Shown piece after piece: positions 6,439 through 14,656 of a stretch of DNA of 15,682 nt. Every line of letters begins with the position of its first letter. The first letter of the stretch is position 1. The stretch covers positions 1 through 15,682 of the forward strand of contig CAMWXQ010000009.1 of assembly GCA_947178235.1 (NCBI GenBank), in the 5' to 3' direction. The DNA comes from an uncultured Muribaculaceae bacterium (GTDB lineage: Bacteria; Bacteroidota; Bacteroidia; Bacteroidales; Muribaculaceae). Below the pieces are notes generated by a model, which was not told where the DNA came from, did no database searches, and was given only the letters and a program-made list of their open reading frames with translations. Both the position numbers and the translations under genes were made by a program.

Positions 6439-8236
6439 TGCCGGCGATCCCGCGCCCCGGGCGGTCGCCGATATACTGCCACTTGCGGTCGAGCAGGTTC
6501 AGACCCTTGGCATATACGTGGAAGCGGTCGTTGAAGGCCCAGTCAGCCGTGAGGCTGAGGTCTGAGACCGTCCCGAGCGATACGCGGTAGGCGGGATAGA
6601 GGCCGAGAGGGTCGGTCTCGGACAGGTAGCCGTACATCGAGCGCCCCGAGCGGAGTTCCCACGAGGCCTTGACGAGCAGCGGTTTGACGGGACGGACCGA
6701 GAGGTCGATGTCGAGCACATTGCGCGCGCGGTCGCGGTACTCGTGCCATGCATGGTACTGGCTCGACGGCGCACCCGTGTAGGTCGCTTTGAGCCCGAAG
6801 TTGCGGCCATTGTCATACCCGAGGGCCACGCGCCAGTAGTATCCGCTGATCTTCTGACTGTCGAATACAGCCCCCGAGGCATCGAATCCGAAGTCGTTGA
6901 CGACAGGCATGAGCCAACCCTTGGTGCGGGCATAGCCGCCCCCGAGTTCGAGGGTGGTGTTCATGAACGGCCCTGCCGAAATCAAGCCCTCGATGCTCCA
7001 CGGCATACGCGAGGGGGTATAGGCGATGGCGGACGAGAGATAGGGCGAGAGGGAGTGGTAGATGTCAGCGATGGCGTTCTGCGTCATCCCGCCGCCGAGC
7101 TTGACCTGCGCGCCGAGGACCGAGACAGGGGTCCACGCGAGGGTGATGTCGGGGGCGATGTTGAAGAAGCGGCCCGCGTTGAAGGCGAGGTCAATCTTGG
7201 CGCCCACGGAGACCTCGGTGGTCTGCGTGCGGCGAATATAGCGGGGATTGAGGTCGAGGATGGTCTGCGTGCGGCTCCCTGTGGTGATCCAGTCGCCATA
7301 GTGGAAGGGGATGCGCCCCGAGCTGAAATCATCGGTATGGAGAGCGTCGAGGTCAATGCCGAGCTCGATACGCGAGTGCTCGCCCGTGAGCAGCGACCCC
7401 GAGGCCGAGAACCCGTAGCGGACCTGATTGGCGCTCCCTTCCCTGGGGTATGAGGGCATCCCGGGATAAACATAGTCAAAATCCCTGGTGTCACCCCAAT
7501 AGAACCAAAAAAGATCGCCGCGGAGCCCGACCGAGTAGCTGAATCCGCGCACGGCACCCGAGTATCCGAGTTTGAGGGCGGGGTTGTGGGTGGTCGACCG
7601 GTCGGTCTGGGGTGTGTAGAAGCTGTTGATGGCCCCGTTGTAGTGGTTGTGCGAGCCGAGGCGATAGGTGAGGTCGAGGTCGAAACGCCCTGTCTTGCCG
7701 GCGCGCTGACGCAGACGCATGGCCACGCCGAGCGACTGGTCGCGCCATGTCACCGATCTCCCCTCGATGGTAGAGTTCATGGTGCCGGGCTCAAAGACGC
7801 GGACCATGTCGGTGCGGCGGTATATGTCGCCGGCATAGTCGAGCGAGAGACCGAAGACGGTGCGGTCCGTGTTCTTGAAGCGGTACCCCGCCGAGAGCTC
7901 GGCATTGAGGAGGAAGGGGAAGATACCTCCGCGTACATATCCCTTGTAGCCCGGGTCGGCCTCGGGGTCGGCCCACGCCACGGGTGGGAGGGTGGTGAGC
8001 GCATTGGGGACACGCGCTGTGACGGCGCGGTCACTGAACCCGAGGGGCGGGGTCTTGACCGGCGCGAGGTCGAGCGCGGGGAGCATGGGGATGCGGTTGG
8101 CGTCGCGGTAGTCGGGAGTGGCCTGGCTCTCGACGGTTATGTCCTTGTGGAGGGTCTGCCCGGGGGTCTGCGCACAGAGCGTGGATGCCCCGAGCATGAG
8201 GGCCGGGAGGAGTATGAGGTGGCTGAGTCTTGGCAT
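6413..8236 (-). CDS. Outer-membrane beta-barrel, TonB-receptor-like but without plug, 607 aa
   Basis: A signal peptide (MPRLSHLILLPALMLGASTLCA, cut before Gln) is followed by about 75 residues of linker that include DITVESQATPDYRDANRI, a segment typical of Bacteroidota barrels related to TonB-dependent receptors. From about residue 95 on, alternating aromatic and polar strands run to the end, finishing GIIGVSWRF; the terminal Phe is the usual BAM recognition signature. There is no carboxypeptidase-like domain, TonB box or plug domain, and the length is well below a full SusC-like receptor. It is the second gene of an operon, 26 bases after the TPR gene, with no promoter of its own. In the families known to me such barrels sit next to large TPR proteins, so a joint envelope role is inferred; the substrate is unknown. 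Its 3' end overlaps the glycosyltransferase gene. Confidence 0.8.
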   Translation of the reverse strand: MPRLSHLILLPALMLGASTLCAQTPGQTLHKDITVESQATPDYRDANRIPMLPALDLAPVKTPPLGFSDRAVTARVPNALTTLPPVAWADPEADPGYKGYVRGGIFPFLLNAELSAGYRFKNTDRTVFGLSLDYAGDIYRRTDMVRVFEPGTMNSTIEGRSVTWRDQSLGVAMRLRQRAGKTGRFDLDLTYRLGSHNHYNGAINSFYTPQTDRSTTHNPALKLGYSGAVRGFSYSVGLRGDLFWFYWGDTRDFDYVYPGMPSYPREGSANQVRYGFSASGSLLTGEHSRIELGIDLDALHTDDFSSGRIPFHYGDWITTGSRTQTILDLNPRYIRRTQTTEVSVGAKIDLAFNAGRFFNIAPDITLAWTPVSVLGAQVKLGGGMTQNAIADIYHSLSPYLSSAIAYTPSRMPWSIEGLISAGPFMNTTLELGGGYARTKGWLMPVVNDFGFDASGAVFDSQKISGYYWRVALGYDNGRNFGLKATYTGAPSSQYHAWHEYRDRARNVLDIDLSVRPVKPLLVKASWELRSGRSMYGYLSETDPLGLYPAYRVSLGTVSDLSLTADWAFNDRFHVYAKGLNLLDRKWQYIGDRPGRGIAGIIGVSWRF

Positions 8237-8262
8237 TGTCGTGGTGGTGAGGGGGATGGTTA

Positions 8263-11259
8263 TCAGTTGCCGAGGCGGGTGTCGATCATCTCGAAGATGT
8301 CAGCCTCCTGGCCGGGATAGTTGGAGCGGAGCGATTTGAGGTACTCGTCGGCCTCGAACTTGCTGCCGTCGGCGCGGAGGATGTCGCTGTACACGACGAA
8401 TCCGCGTGCGAGCCAGTAGGTCTGCGGGGTGTCCGAGCCGATGAGACGGTCGGCGACCTCGCGGGCCTCCTTGCGGCGCCCGGCGTCGAGCAGGGCCTGG
8501 GCATGGTAGACGGCACTCTTGGCGCCATAGACCGAGCGGAGGTCCTTTTCGAGAATCTCCCAGTCGGCCAGGGCCTCGGCGCGGTTGCCGAGGCGGGCGT
8601 TGGACATGGCGCGGATGAAGCGTATCTCATCTGCCGACGACGCCTCGACGGCGGCGGTGGAGCCGAGCAGTCGGTCGGCGGCGCGGGCGGCCTCGCGGTA
8701 CTTGGACAGGTCGAAGGCTGTGCGCATGATGCCGAGGCGGGCGTCGCGCAGCATATTGGCCCCCGCGCTCTTGGCTTCGAGGATGGTGAACGACTCATAG
8801 GCAGCCTCGGTCTTGCCGAGGTCACTCTCGGCCTGAGCCTTGATGAGCAGGACATCCTCGGCTACCTCGGCGTCGGGATAGATGTCGAGGAGGCGTTTGG
8901 CATACTCGGCGGCCTTGCGGGGATTGTCACCTGAGTGGGCCTCGGCCATGTAGAAGAGGGCCTGGGGCTCATGCGCGCCCTTGGGATAGGTCTGCAAGTA
9001 GGATTCGAGGGCCGTAGTCGAGCCCGAGCCTATATATGCGTTCTCGGCGGCGGTGAAGGCGGTCTGTTCGAGTTCCGATGCCTCGAAGCGCGGTGCGCCG
9101 TCGATGCCTTCGAGGAACTTGACCAGCTCGGGGAGCCGTCCGTCGGCGGCATAGATCTGACGCAGGTCGTCGGCGGCGATGCGGGCCTCCTCGCTCGAAG
9201 GATACTGGCGGATCACCTTCTTGTAGGTGTCGATGCCCTTGTTGCGGTCACCTGTATTGATATAGGTTATGGCGAGTTGGAGGTATCCGTTGCGCCCGGG
9301 GGCCGAGGAGGGATAACCCTTGACGAGGCGGTTGTATGTCGCGATGGCCCCCTTGGTGTCGCCGAGGGCGGTGAGGCTCTCGGCCTCTTCGAGCAGGGCC
9401 TGGGGGACGAGACCCGAGGTGGGGAACGCGGCTATCATCCTTTCGAGTGTCTCGACCTTGGCCTTGTAGTTCTTCATCAGTCCCTCCATCATGCCCATCT
9501 GGAATGTGGCATAGTCGGCGGCCGAGGGGTTGAGCTCGGCTGCGGTGCGGTAGAGGGTCTTGGCCTCGGCATAGCGTCCCTCGTAGTATCGGCAGTCGGC
9601 CATGCGGGCGGTGATGTCGGGGAGCAGGGTCTCCTCGGTCTCGCCGCCGGCGCGCTTGACAGCACTCTCGGCGGCGGCGAAAGCGGTGGCCGCCTGGGCA
9701 TACTCCTGGGTCGAGAAGAGCGAGTAGGCGAGGCCATAGCGGGCGAGGGCCACCGAGCGCAGGTCGGTGGGATTGGTGGCGAGGTACTTGCGGTAGTCGG
9801 CTGCGGCCCCGGCATAGTCGCCGCGGGTATAGAGGCAGTCGCCGAGCCACAGATCACACTGGGCGGTGACCGAGGGGTCGGCGGCGAGGGCGCGTGCCTC
9901 GCCGAGCTGACGGATGGCGTCGCCGACCTTCCCCGCGGCATAGGCACGCGAGCCGAGGACAAAGAGGGCGCGCTGCTTGGCGCCGGTCATCGCGGCATCG
10001 GGGCGGCGTATCCGGCCTATGGCGGCGAGTGCCCCGGCATAGTCGTTGGCGGTCATGTATCCGTCGACGATGTAGTGCTGGACCTCGGAGGCATAGCGCG
10101 AGTCGGGATAGCGGCGCACAAACTCTTCGAGCAGCCCTACGGAGTTACCGAACGGTATGCGGCCGCCGTCCATGCGGGCCACGGCATAGTTGTAGAACGC
10201 CTCCTCGCTCACAGCGGGGTCGACATCCATGCGGTAGGCGCGCTCGAAGGCCATCATGGCTGACGAGAGGTCGCCGCGGGTGCGGTACGCCTGCCCGAGA
10301 TAGAGCCATGCGCTCTGGGCCATGGCGGTCTCGGTCGAGGTGGCCTGTTGGAGCAGCTTGACGGCGTCGTCGGTATGCCCCTTGGCATACTCGTCGACAC
10401 CGAGGATATAATAGGCCGAGGGTGCGGGGTCCTTGACCTCGGCACAGTATTTCCAGAGATAGGGTGCGGCCTCGGATGTACGGCCGAGATTGAAGAGCGA
10501 CTCGCCTGCAACCCTGTTGCACTCGGGGCGGAACTCCCCTACCCCGCCCGCATCGAGCAGACGGCGTGCGGCGGCGAGCGACGCTTCATAGTTGCCCAGC
10601 GAGAACTCGATCTGGGCTGTATAATAAGGTGCTGCATTCGCCGGGGCCTTGTCCGAGACAGGGATGGACTTGAACCCTTCGAGGGCTCGGGCATAGTCCT
10701 TGCGGCGATAGGCGATGTAGCTCATGTAGAAACGGGCCGTGTCGCGCCACTCCGCGCTCCCGAGCAACATTCGGAAGCAACTCTCGGCCATCGCGTCATC
10801 CCCCGTCAGCAGGTATGCATAACCCATGCGGAAGTTCAGAGCCTCTTGGCGCGACACTGGGAGGGCCATCGGGTCGATATTGGCGCTTGCCATGAGGGCA
10901 TCATCCCACTTGCCCTGGGCCCACAGGGCCTCGAAGCGCAGATATGCGGCAAGGGTGCGTCGGGGCGAAGCAGGATTCGCGTCGAGCCACTTCTCAATTA
11001 CAGGCAGGGCCGCTGCGGGATGCCCCGTGCGCAGCTCGGCGACGGCACTGAGCAGCAGCGCATCCCCCTCGACCTCGGCGGGCGCGGGGATGTCGGAGAG
11101 GAAATCGAGCTGATCGATGGCACCGATGAAGTTGTGGTCGGCATCAGCCATGAGGCTGGCGCGGGAGAGGAAAACCTCGGGCCCGGAGGCTGCCGGGAGA
11201 GCTGCCGAAGCCCCCGCGGCCACCCCGAGCAGGGCGGCGAGAATGATTGGTCGTTTCAT
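8263..11259 (-). CDS. Periplasmic TPR-repeat protein, 998 aa
   Basis: The start is taken at 11259, giving the signal peptide MKRPIILAALLGVAAGASA; an in-frame ATG 33 bases upstream would add MVRGFFTTFAV, which spoils the signal and crosses the promoter box. The rest is an almost unbroken series of tetratricopeptide helices, for example LYLGQAYRTRGDLSSAMMAFERAY, LWLGDCLYTRGDYAGAAADYRKYL, RYGLAYSLFSTQEYAQAATAF and LQLAITYINTGDRNKGIDTYKKVI, with spacing of 34-37 residues. I count about 16-20 repeats by eye. No enzymatic domain is seen. TPR superhelices bind peptides or partner proteins; here the partner is probably the barrel encoded immediately downstream. Bacteroidota carry large exported TPR proteins of this kind next to barrel genes, but I do not know an established function for the pair. 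Confidence 0.87.
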   Translation of the reverse strand: MKRPIILAALLGVAAGASAALPAASGPEVFLSRASLMADADHNFIGAIDQLDFLSDIPAPAEVEGDALLLSAVAELRTGHPAAALPVIEKWLDANPASPRRTLAAYLRFEALWAQGKWDDALMASANIDPMALPVSRQEALNFRMGYAYLLTGDDAMAESCFRMLLGSAEWRDTARFYMSYIAYRRKDYARALEGFKSIPVSDKAPANAAPYYTAQIEFSLGNYEASLAAARRLLDAGGVGEFRPECNRVAGESLFNLGRTSEAAPYLWKYCAEVKDPAPSAYYILGVDEYAKGHTDDAVKLLQQATSTETAMAQSAWLYLGQAYRTRGDLSSAMMAFERAYRMDVDPAVSEEAFYNYAVARMDGGRIPFGNSVGLLEEFVRRYPDSRYASEVQHYIVDGYMTANDYAGALAAIGRIRRPDAAMTGAKQRALFVLGSRAYAAGKVGDAIRQLGEARALAADPSVTAQCDLWLGDCLYTRGDYAGAAADYRKYLATNPTDLRSVALARYGLAYSLFSTQEYAQAATAFAAAESAVKRAGGETEETLLPDITARMADCRYYEGRYAEAKTLYRTAAELNPSAADYATFQMGMMEGLMKNYKAKVETLERMIAAFPTSGLVPQALLEEAESLTALGDTKGAIATYNRLVKGYPSSAPGRNGYLQLAITYINTGDRNKGIDTYKKVIRQYPSSEEARIAADDLRQIYAADGRLPELVKFLEGIDGAPRFEASELEQTAFTAAENAYIGSGSTTALESYLQTYPKGAHEPQALFYMAEAHSGDNPRKAAEYAKRLLDIYPDAEVAEDVLLIKAQAESDLGKTEAAYESFTILEAKSAGANMLRDARLGIMRTAFDLSKYREAARAADRLLGSTAAVEASSADEIRFIRAMSNARLGNRAEALADWEILEKDLRSVYGAKSAVYHAQALLDAGRRKEAREVADRLIGSDTPQTYWLARGFVVYSDILRADGSKFEADEYLKSLRSNYPGQEADIFEMIDTRLGN

Positions 11260-11264
11260 AACTG

Positions 11265-11272
11265 CAAAAGTA
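11265..11272 (-). promoter_or_regulatory. Promoter -7 box for the TPR-barrel operon
   Basis: Read on the minus strand, TACTTTTG matches TAnnTTTG and ends only five bases before the ATG at 11259. Transcription would start at or within a few bases of the start codon, so the message may be leaderless or nearly so. No clear TTTG lies at the expected -33 distance; that stretch is G-rich followed by six T. Confidence 0.5.
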
Positions 11273-11323
11273 GTGAAAAAACCCCGTACCACCCCTCCCC
11301 CACCACAACTTTTTCACCAAAAT

Positions 11324-11377
11324 CAACCTCGCCGAGGTTGCACAACGTCCACGTTGACGCTGTTAAACCTCGGCGGG
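11324..11377 (-). terminator. Likely terminator after the SGNH gene, with alternative hairpins
   Basis: Three dyads overlap here. CAACCTCG and CGAGGTTG (11324-11340) form an 8-bp hairpin with a one-base centre. CAACGT and ACGTTG (11343-11356) form a second small hairpin. GCCGAGGTT (11331-11339) also pairs with AACCTCGGC (11366-11374), extendable by further pairs, and this longer stem encloses the second hairpin and excludes the first. It lies about 30 bases past the SGNH stop codon. On the minus strand the first hairpin is followed by ATTTTGG, a weak T run. It separates the SGNH gene from the TPR operon. Confidence 0.55.
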
Positions 11378-11405
11378 TCTGATGGTGATTAGGATTGCAC
11401 GTCTC

Positions 11406-12941
11406 TCACCTCACCACGGTCTTCTCGACTGTGGTTTTGCCGTCGGGGTAGGTTTTTCTTATGATGTAGATGCCGGCGAGGAGGTTTGAGGAGGGAATTC
11501 GGCGGCCGTTGAGGTCGTAGCATTCGGTCGTCAGGGCGTGTAGGTCGGTTGCGGCGATGACTTCACCGATGCCGCTTTGGTCATCTTTGGTGAGGCCCTC
11601 GTACAACTTGGAGGCTACTGCCTCGTGGCCCGAGACGTTGAGGTGGTAGTTGTCCCCCTGGTAGTGCACGGCCCCGACGGCCTCGTTGAGATCGATGACT
11701 GGGAGTTCGTATTTGGTCGCGAACGCCTTGATGGCGGGCACGACTTCGTCGCGCAGCATGACCCCGTCGATATTGGCGGCGTTGGTGTGATTCTTGTTGT
11801 ACGGGGGTATGCAGATGTAGATCTTGACCTGAGGGTTGGACTCGCGGATGGCCGCCACGAGGTCATTGTAGTCGCCCTCGAAGTTTGTGCTGAGGCGCCC
11901 CCAGTTCCATGCGGTCGCATCCTTGTCGCCGAGGTCGATGGTCACCATGTCGGGTTGGAGGGAGAGGACCTTGGAGCGGAACTGGTCGTTGTTGATGTAT
12001 CCGCACGGTTTGGTGCCCGCGCTGTCCTCGTGTCCGTCGGCGAGGATGGTGCGGTTGCCGATGCCGGCGTTCACGACCTTGACGGTCCTGCCGTTAGCGG
12101 CAAAGAGGGCTTGGAGCACGGCGGGATAGGCCAGTGTGTTGCGGGCATTCTCGTCGCCGAGGGTATTGCCGAATGTGCGGAGGCCGCCCATGCAGGAGAT
12201 GAGGGGATTGACGCGCAGGGGATGGGTCACATCCTCCGAGCCGTATGTGCCGTGGAGGATGGCGTCGGCCACGCGGGTGGCGATGATGCGGGCACCCTCG
12301 GCATTGGGGTGGACGCCGTCGTTGTAGAGGGTGTCCCAGTCGTCACCCTTCTCCTCCTCGAAGGCGGTGTGGAGGTTGATGACACCCAGCCCTCGGTCGG
12401 AGGCCACCGACTTGATGATGGGGATTATCTCGTGCAGGTTCTTCTCGTTGATGGTCCAGTCCTCGCGCTTGACACGCAGGGGGAGGGCAAGGAGGATTTC
12501 GGGGTTGGAGTTGTCGCGGATCTCGTCGAGCATATCGTTGAGGTCCTTGCGGAAGTTTGCGGGCGACGCCTCGGTCCAGTTGATGTTCTTCGAGTCGTTG
12601 GTGCCGAGCTTGATGACCACGATGTCGGGTTTGAAGGCGAGGGCGTCCCTGTACTGCTGCTTCTTGCGGTAGGCGCAGTCGCCGGGGCGCGACCCCTCGG
12701 TGAGATCATAGCCGTCCATCTGTACGGTCTGCGAGTTGCACCCGAAGTTCCGCACGAGATACCCGTCGCCGAGCATCGTCTGCAACTGGGCGGGGTACTT
12801 GTCCGCGTCATTTTTGATTGTGGCGCCGTAGGTAATGGAGTTGCCCAGACAGGCAACCTTCTTCACGGCATAGGCATTGAGCGACAACCCGCACACGAGC
12901 ATCGCGAGGGCGATGAGTTTACAGAAATCCAGACTTTTCAT
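11406..12941 (-). CDS. Secreted tandem SGNH/GDSL hydrolase with T9SS-type tail, 511 aa
   Basis: A signal peptide covers about residues 1-25 (cut after LNAYA). Two SGNH-fold domains follow. The first (26-235) has block I LGNSITYG with nucleophile Ser35, block III KLGTNDS (Gly113, Asn115) and block V NDGVHPN (Asp208, His211), a full catalytic set. The second (about 245-450) keeps the layout but reads FGNTLGD where the Ser should be (Thr260), LGDKD in place of GTND, and GDNYHLN with Asp430 and His433. The second domain is therefore probably inactive or altered. The tail (about 465-511) with CYDLNGRRI, GIYIIRK and final TVVR fits a T9SS type A sorting signal. SGNH enzymes of this sort are usually esterases on acylated sugars. 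The nearby xylose genes would fit acetyl-xylan, but that is inference, since the gene has its own promoter and is insulated on both sides. Confidence 0.87.
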   Translation of the reverse strand: MKSLDFCKLIALAMLVCGLSLNAYAVKKVACLGNSITYGATIKNDADKYPAQLQTMLGDGYLVRNFGCNSQTVQMDGYDLTEGSRPGDCAYRKKQQYRDALAFKPDIVVIKLGTNDSKNINWTEASPANFRKDLNDMLDEIRDNSNPEILLALPLRVKREDWTINEKNLHEIIPIIKSVASDRGLGVINLHTAFEEEKGDDWDTLYNDGVHPNAEGARIIATRVADAILHGTYGSEDVTHPLRVNPLISCMGGLRTFGNTLGDENARNTLAYPAVLQALFAANGRTVKVVNAGIGNRTILADGHEDSAGTKPCGYINNDQFRSKVLSLQPDMVTIDLGDKDATAWNWGRLSTNFEGDYNDLVAAIRESNPQVKIYICIPPYNKNHTNAANIDGVMLRDEVVPAIKAFATKYELPVIDLNEAVGAVHYQGDNYHLNVSGHEAVASKLYEGLTKDDQSGIGEVIAATDLHALTTECYDLNGRRIPSSNLLAGIYIIRKTYPDGKTTVEKTVVR

Positions 12942-12960
12942 ATTCGATTGGTTTACGCCA

Positions 12961-12968
12961 CAAATATA
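12961..12968 (-). promoter_or_regulatory. Promoter -7 box for the SGNH gene
   Basis: Read on the minus strand, TATATTTG matches TAnnTTTG and ends 19 bases before the ATG at 12941, giving a leader of about 12-15 bases. A good -33 TTTG is not present at the usual distance, so the gene may need an activator. Confidence 0.5.
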
Positions 12969-12978
12969 CCGCCCGCCT

Positions 12979-13006
12979 ATTAACCCCCGCTTAATAATCG
13001 GTTAAT
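12979..13006. promoter_or_regulatory. Possible operator upstream of the SGNH promoter
   Basis: ATTAAC (12979-12984) and GTTAAT (13001-13006) are perfect 6-bp inverted repeats whose centres are 22 bp apart, about two turns of helix. They flank the place where the missing -33 element of the SGNH promoter should be. This arrangement would suit a dimeric regulator, but six-base arms are short and AT-rich, so chance is possible. Confidence 0.25.
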
Positions 13007-13020
13007 CTCCGATCATTTCA

Positions 13021-13058
13021 TAAAAAATGCGAGGTCGCCCGACTAAGGAGCGACCTCG
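13021..13058 (-). terminator. Intrinsic terminator after xylE
   Basis: CGAGGTCGC (13030-13038) and GCGACCTCG (13050-13058) form a perfect 9-bp stem with an 11-base loop. Read on the minus strand it is followed by GCATTTTTTA, a good T run. It lies about 70 bases past the xylE stop codon and should end the xylA-xylE transcript before the SGNH promoter. Confidence 0.85.
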
Positions 13059-13129
13059 ACTTTGCCTTTTAGAGTGCAGTATACAACGACAAAGTTTGTA
13101 AGTGCACTGGGGATCTGTGTTTGGGGGCG

Positions 13130-14635
13130 TCAGGCCTGGGCCTGGGCCTCGGCGGCGACTTTGTCGCGCTTGCGCCAGAGGTTGGTCATGTCCTCGAGGC
13201 TCTTGCCCTTGGTCTCGGGGACGAGTGCGGCGACGAACCATGCGGCCACGACGCATATGACGCCATAGAGGGCGTAGGCGAACATGTGGCCGAACTTGTC
13301 ACCCATGCCGAGGCCCTCCATGTTGTACATGGGGACGAAGGTCGAGGAGACGATGAAGTTGAAGATCCACTGGAAGGCGACGGCGATGGCGACGGCCTGC
13401 GAGCGGATGGTGTTCGGGAAGATCTCGGAGATGAGTACCCAGCAGATGGGGCCCCATGAGAACATGAAGGATGCGGAGTAGATCATGATGGAGACCACGG
13501 GCACGATGGGTGCGACCTCGACGACATTGGAGATGGCGACGCCGAATGCACCGAGGGCCATGCCGAGCGAGCCCCAGATGAGGAGGGGCTTGCGGCCGAG
13601 CTTCTCGACCGTGAACACGGCCACGAGGGTGAAGGTGATGTTCACGATACCCATGATGACGGTCTGCACCATCGGGTTGCCCATGTTCATGGACTCGAAG
13701 ATGCGGGGAGCGTAGTAGAGGACGGCGTTGATGCCGACAGCCTGCTGGAATACGGAGAGCATGACGCCCACGAAGATGACGAGGACGCCGAAGGAGAAGA
13801 GTTTCTCGCTCTTGACGTCGACGGTGGACTTGATCTGTGCGATGATCTCGCGGGCCTTCTGGTAGCCGTTGATCTTGGAGAGGACCATGAGGGCCTTCTG
13901 GTCATCACCGATGAGGGCAAGGTAGCGGGGCGACTCGGGCACGAGGCATACGAGGATGGTGAAGAGGCCGGCGACGATGGCTTCGGAGCCGAACATGTAG
14001 CGCCATCCGGTCTGGATGGTCCAGAGGTCGGAGTCGGAGGATACCTGGTAGATGGTCTCGCCTATCTTCTCGATGATGGGCTGGGTGTGCTCGCCGAGGA
14101 TGAGGAAGTTGACGAAGTAGACCACGAGCTGGCCGAAGATGATGGCGAACTGGTTCCAGGACACGAGGGTGCCTCGCATGTCGGAGGGTGCCACCTCGGC
14201 GATGTACATGGGGCAGATGGCCGATGCGAGGCCCACGCCGACGCCGCCGAGCACGCGGTAGAAGTTGAAGGCTACGAGCAGCGATGCGGTGGGGACGCCG
14301 TGCTCGAAGAACATGAATTCGGGGGCGTAGCTGCCCAGTGCGGAGAGGAAGAAGAATACGCCGGCAACCGCCAGTGAGCGTTTGCGGCCGAGGTTGGAGG
14401 CGAAGAAGCCCGAGAGGGCCGCACCTATGATACATCCGAGCAGGGCGCTCGACGATGTGATGCCGTGGATGGTGTCGGTGTAGACAAAGTCTTTGGCTCC
14501 GAGGAAGAATGCCTGGAGACCCTTCTCGGCACCGGAGATCACTGCGGTGTCATAGCCGAAGAGGAGACCTCCCAGCACAGCCACGAGCACGATGGAGAAG
14601 AGATAGGCTTTTGAGCCTTTGTCGGGGTAATTCAT
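13130..14635 (-). CDS. xylE: D-xylose:proton symporter, MFS sugar porter, 501 aa
   Basis: This twelve-helix major facilitator is close in length to E. coli XylE (491 residues). Sugar-porter signatures are all present: GYDTAVISG with Asp29 (proton coupling Asp27 in E. coli), NLGRKR, RVLGGVGVG, VPESPRYL, GRKPLLIWG and PETKGKSLE. The xylose-contact residues are kept: Gln169 in NQFAIIFGQ, Gln297-Gln298 and Asn303 in QQAVGINAVLYY, Trp399 in GPICWVLISE, and Gln422. This supports xylose as substrate rather than only a generic hexose. It acts in the inner membrane. The start at 14635 matches the family N-terminus; no Shine-Dalgarno sequence is seen, and the leader is the hairpin spacer after xylA. 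It is probably co-transcribed with xylA. Confidence 0.93.
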   Translation of the reverse strand: MNYPDKGSKAYLFSIVLVAVLGGLLFGYDTAVISGAEKGLQAFFLGAKDFVYTDTIHGITSSSALLGCIIGAALSGFFASNLGRKRSLAVAGVFFFLSALGSYAPEFMFFEHGVPTASLLVAFNFYRVLGGVGVGLASAICPMYIAEVAPSDMRGTLVSWNQFAIIFGQLVVYFVNFLILGEHTQPIIEKIGETIYQVSSDSDLWTIQTGWRYMFGSEAIVAGLFTILVCLVPESPRYLALIGDDQKALMVLSKINGYQKAREIIAQIKSTVDVKSEKLFSFGVLVIFVGVMLSVFQQAVGINAVLYYAPRIFESMNMGNPMVQTVIMGIVNITFTLVAVFTVEKLGRKPLLIWGSLGMALGAFGVAISNVVEVAPIVPVVSIMIYSASFMFSWGPICWVLISEIFPNTIRSQAVAIAVAFQWIFNFIVSSTFVPMYNMEGLGMGDKFGHMFAYALYGVICVVAAWFVAALVPETKGKSLEDMTNLWRKRDKVAAEAQAQA

Positions 14636-14656
14636 GGGTAGGTATTGATAATTGGC

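Noticed and set aside
8935..10263. A 442-residue plus-strand frame opposite the TPR gene
   Set aside because: Gly-rich mirror of repeated TPR codons; it has no promoter or recognisable start context.
11577..12983. A 468-residue plus-strand frame opposite the SGNH gene
   Set aside because: Another antisense mirror of a GC-rich gene; the minus strand has catalytic blocks, a signal peptide and a T9SS-type tail, while this frame shows no domain.
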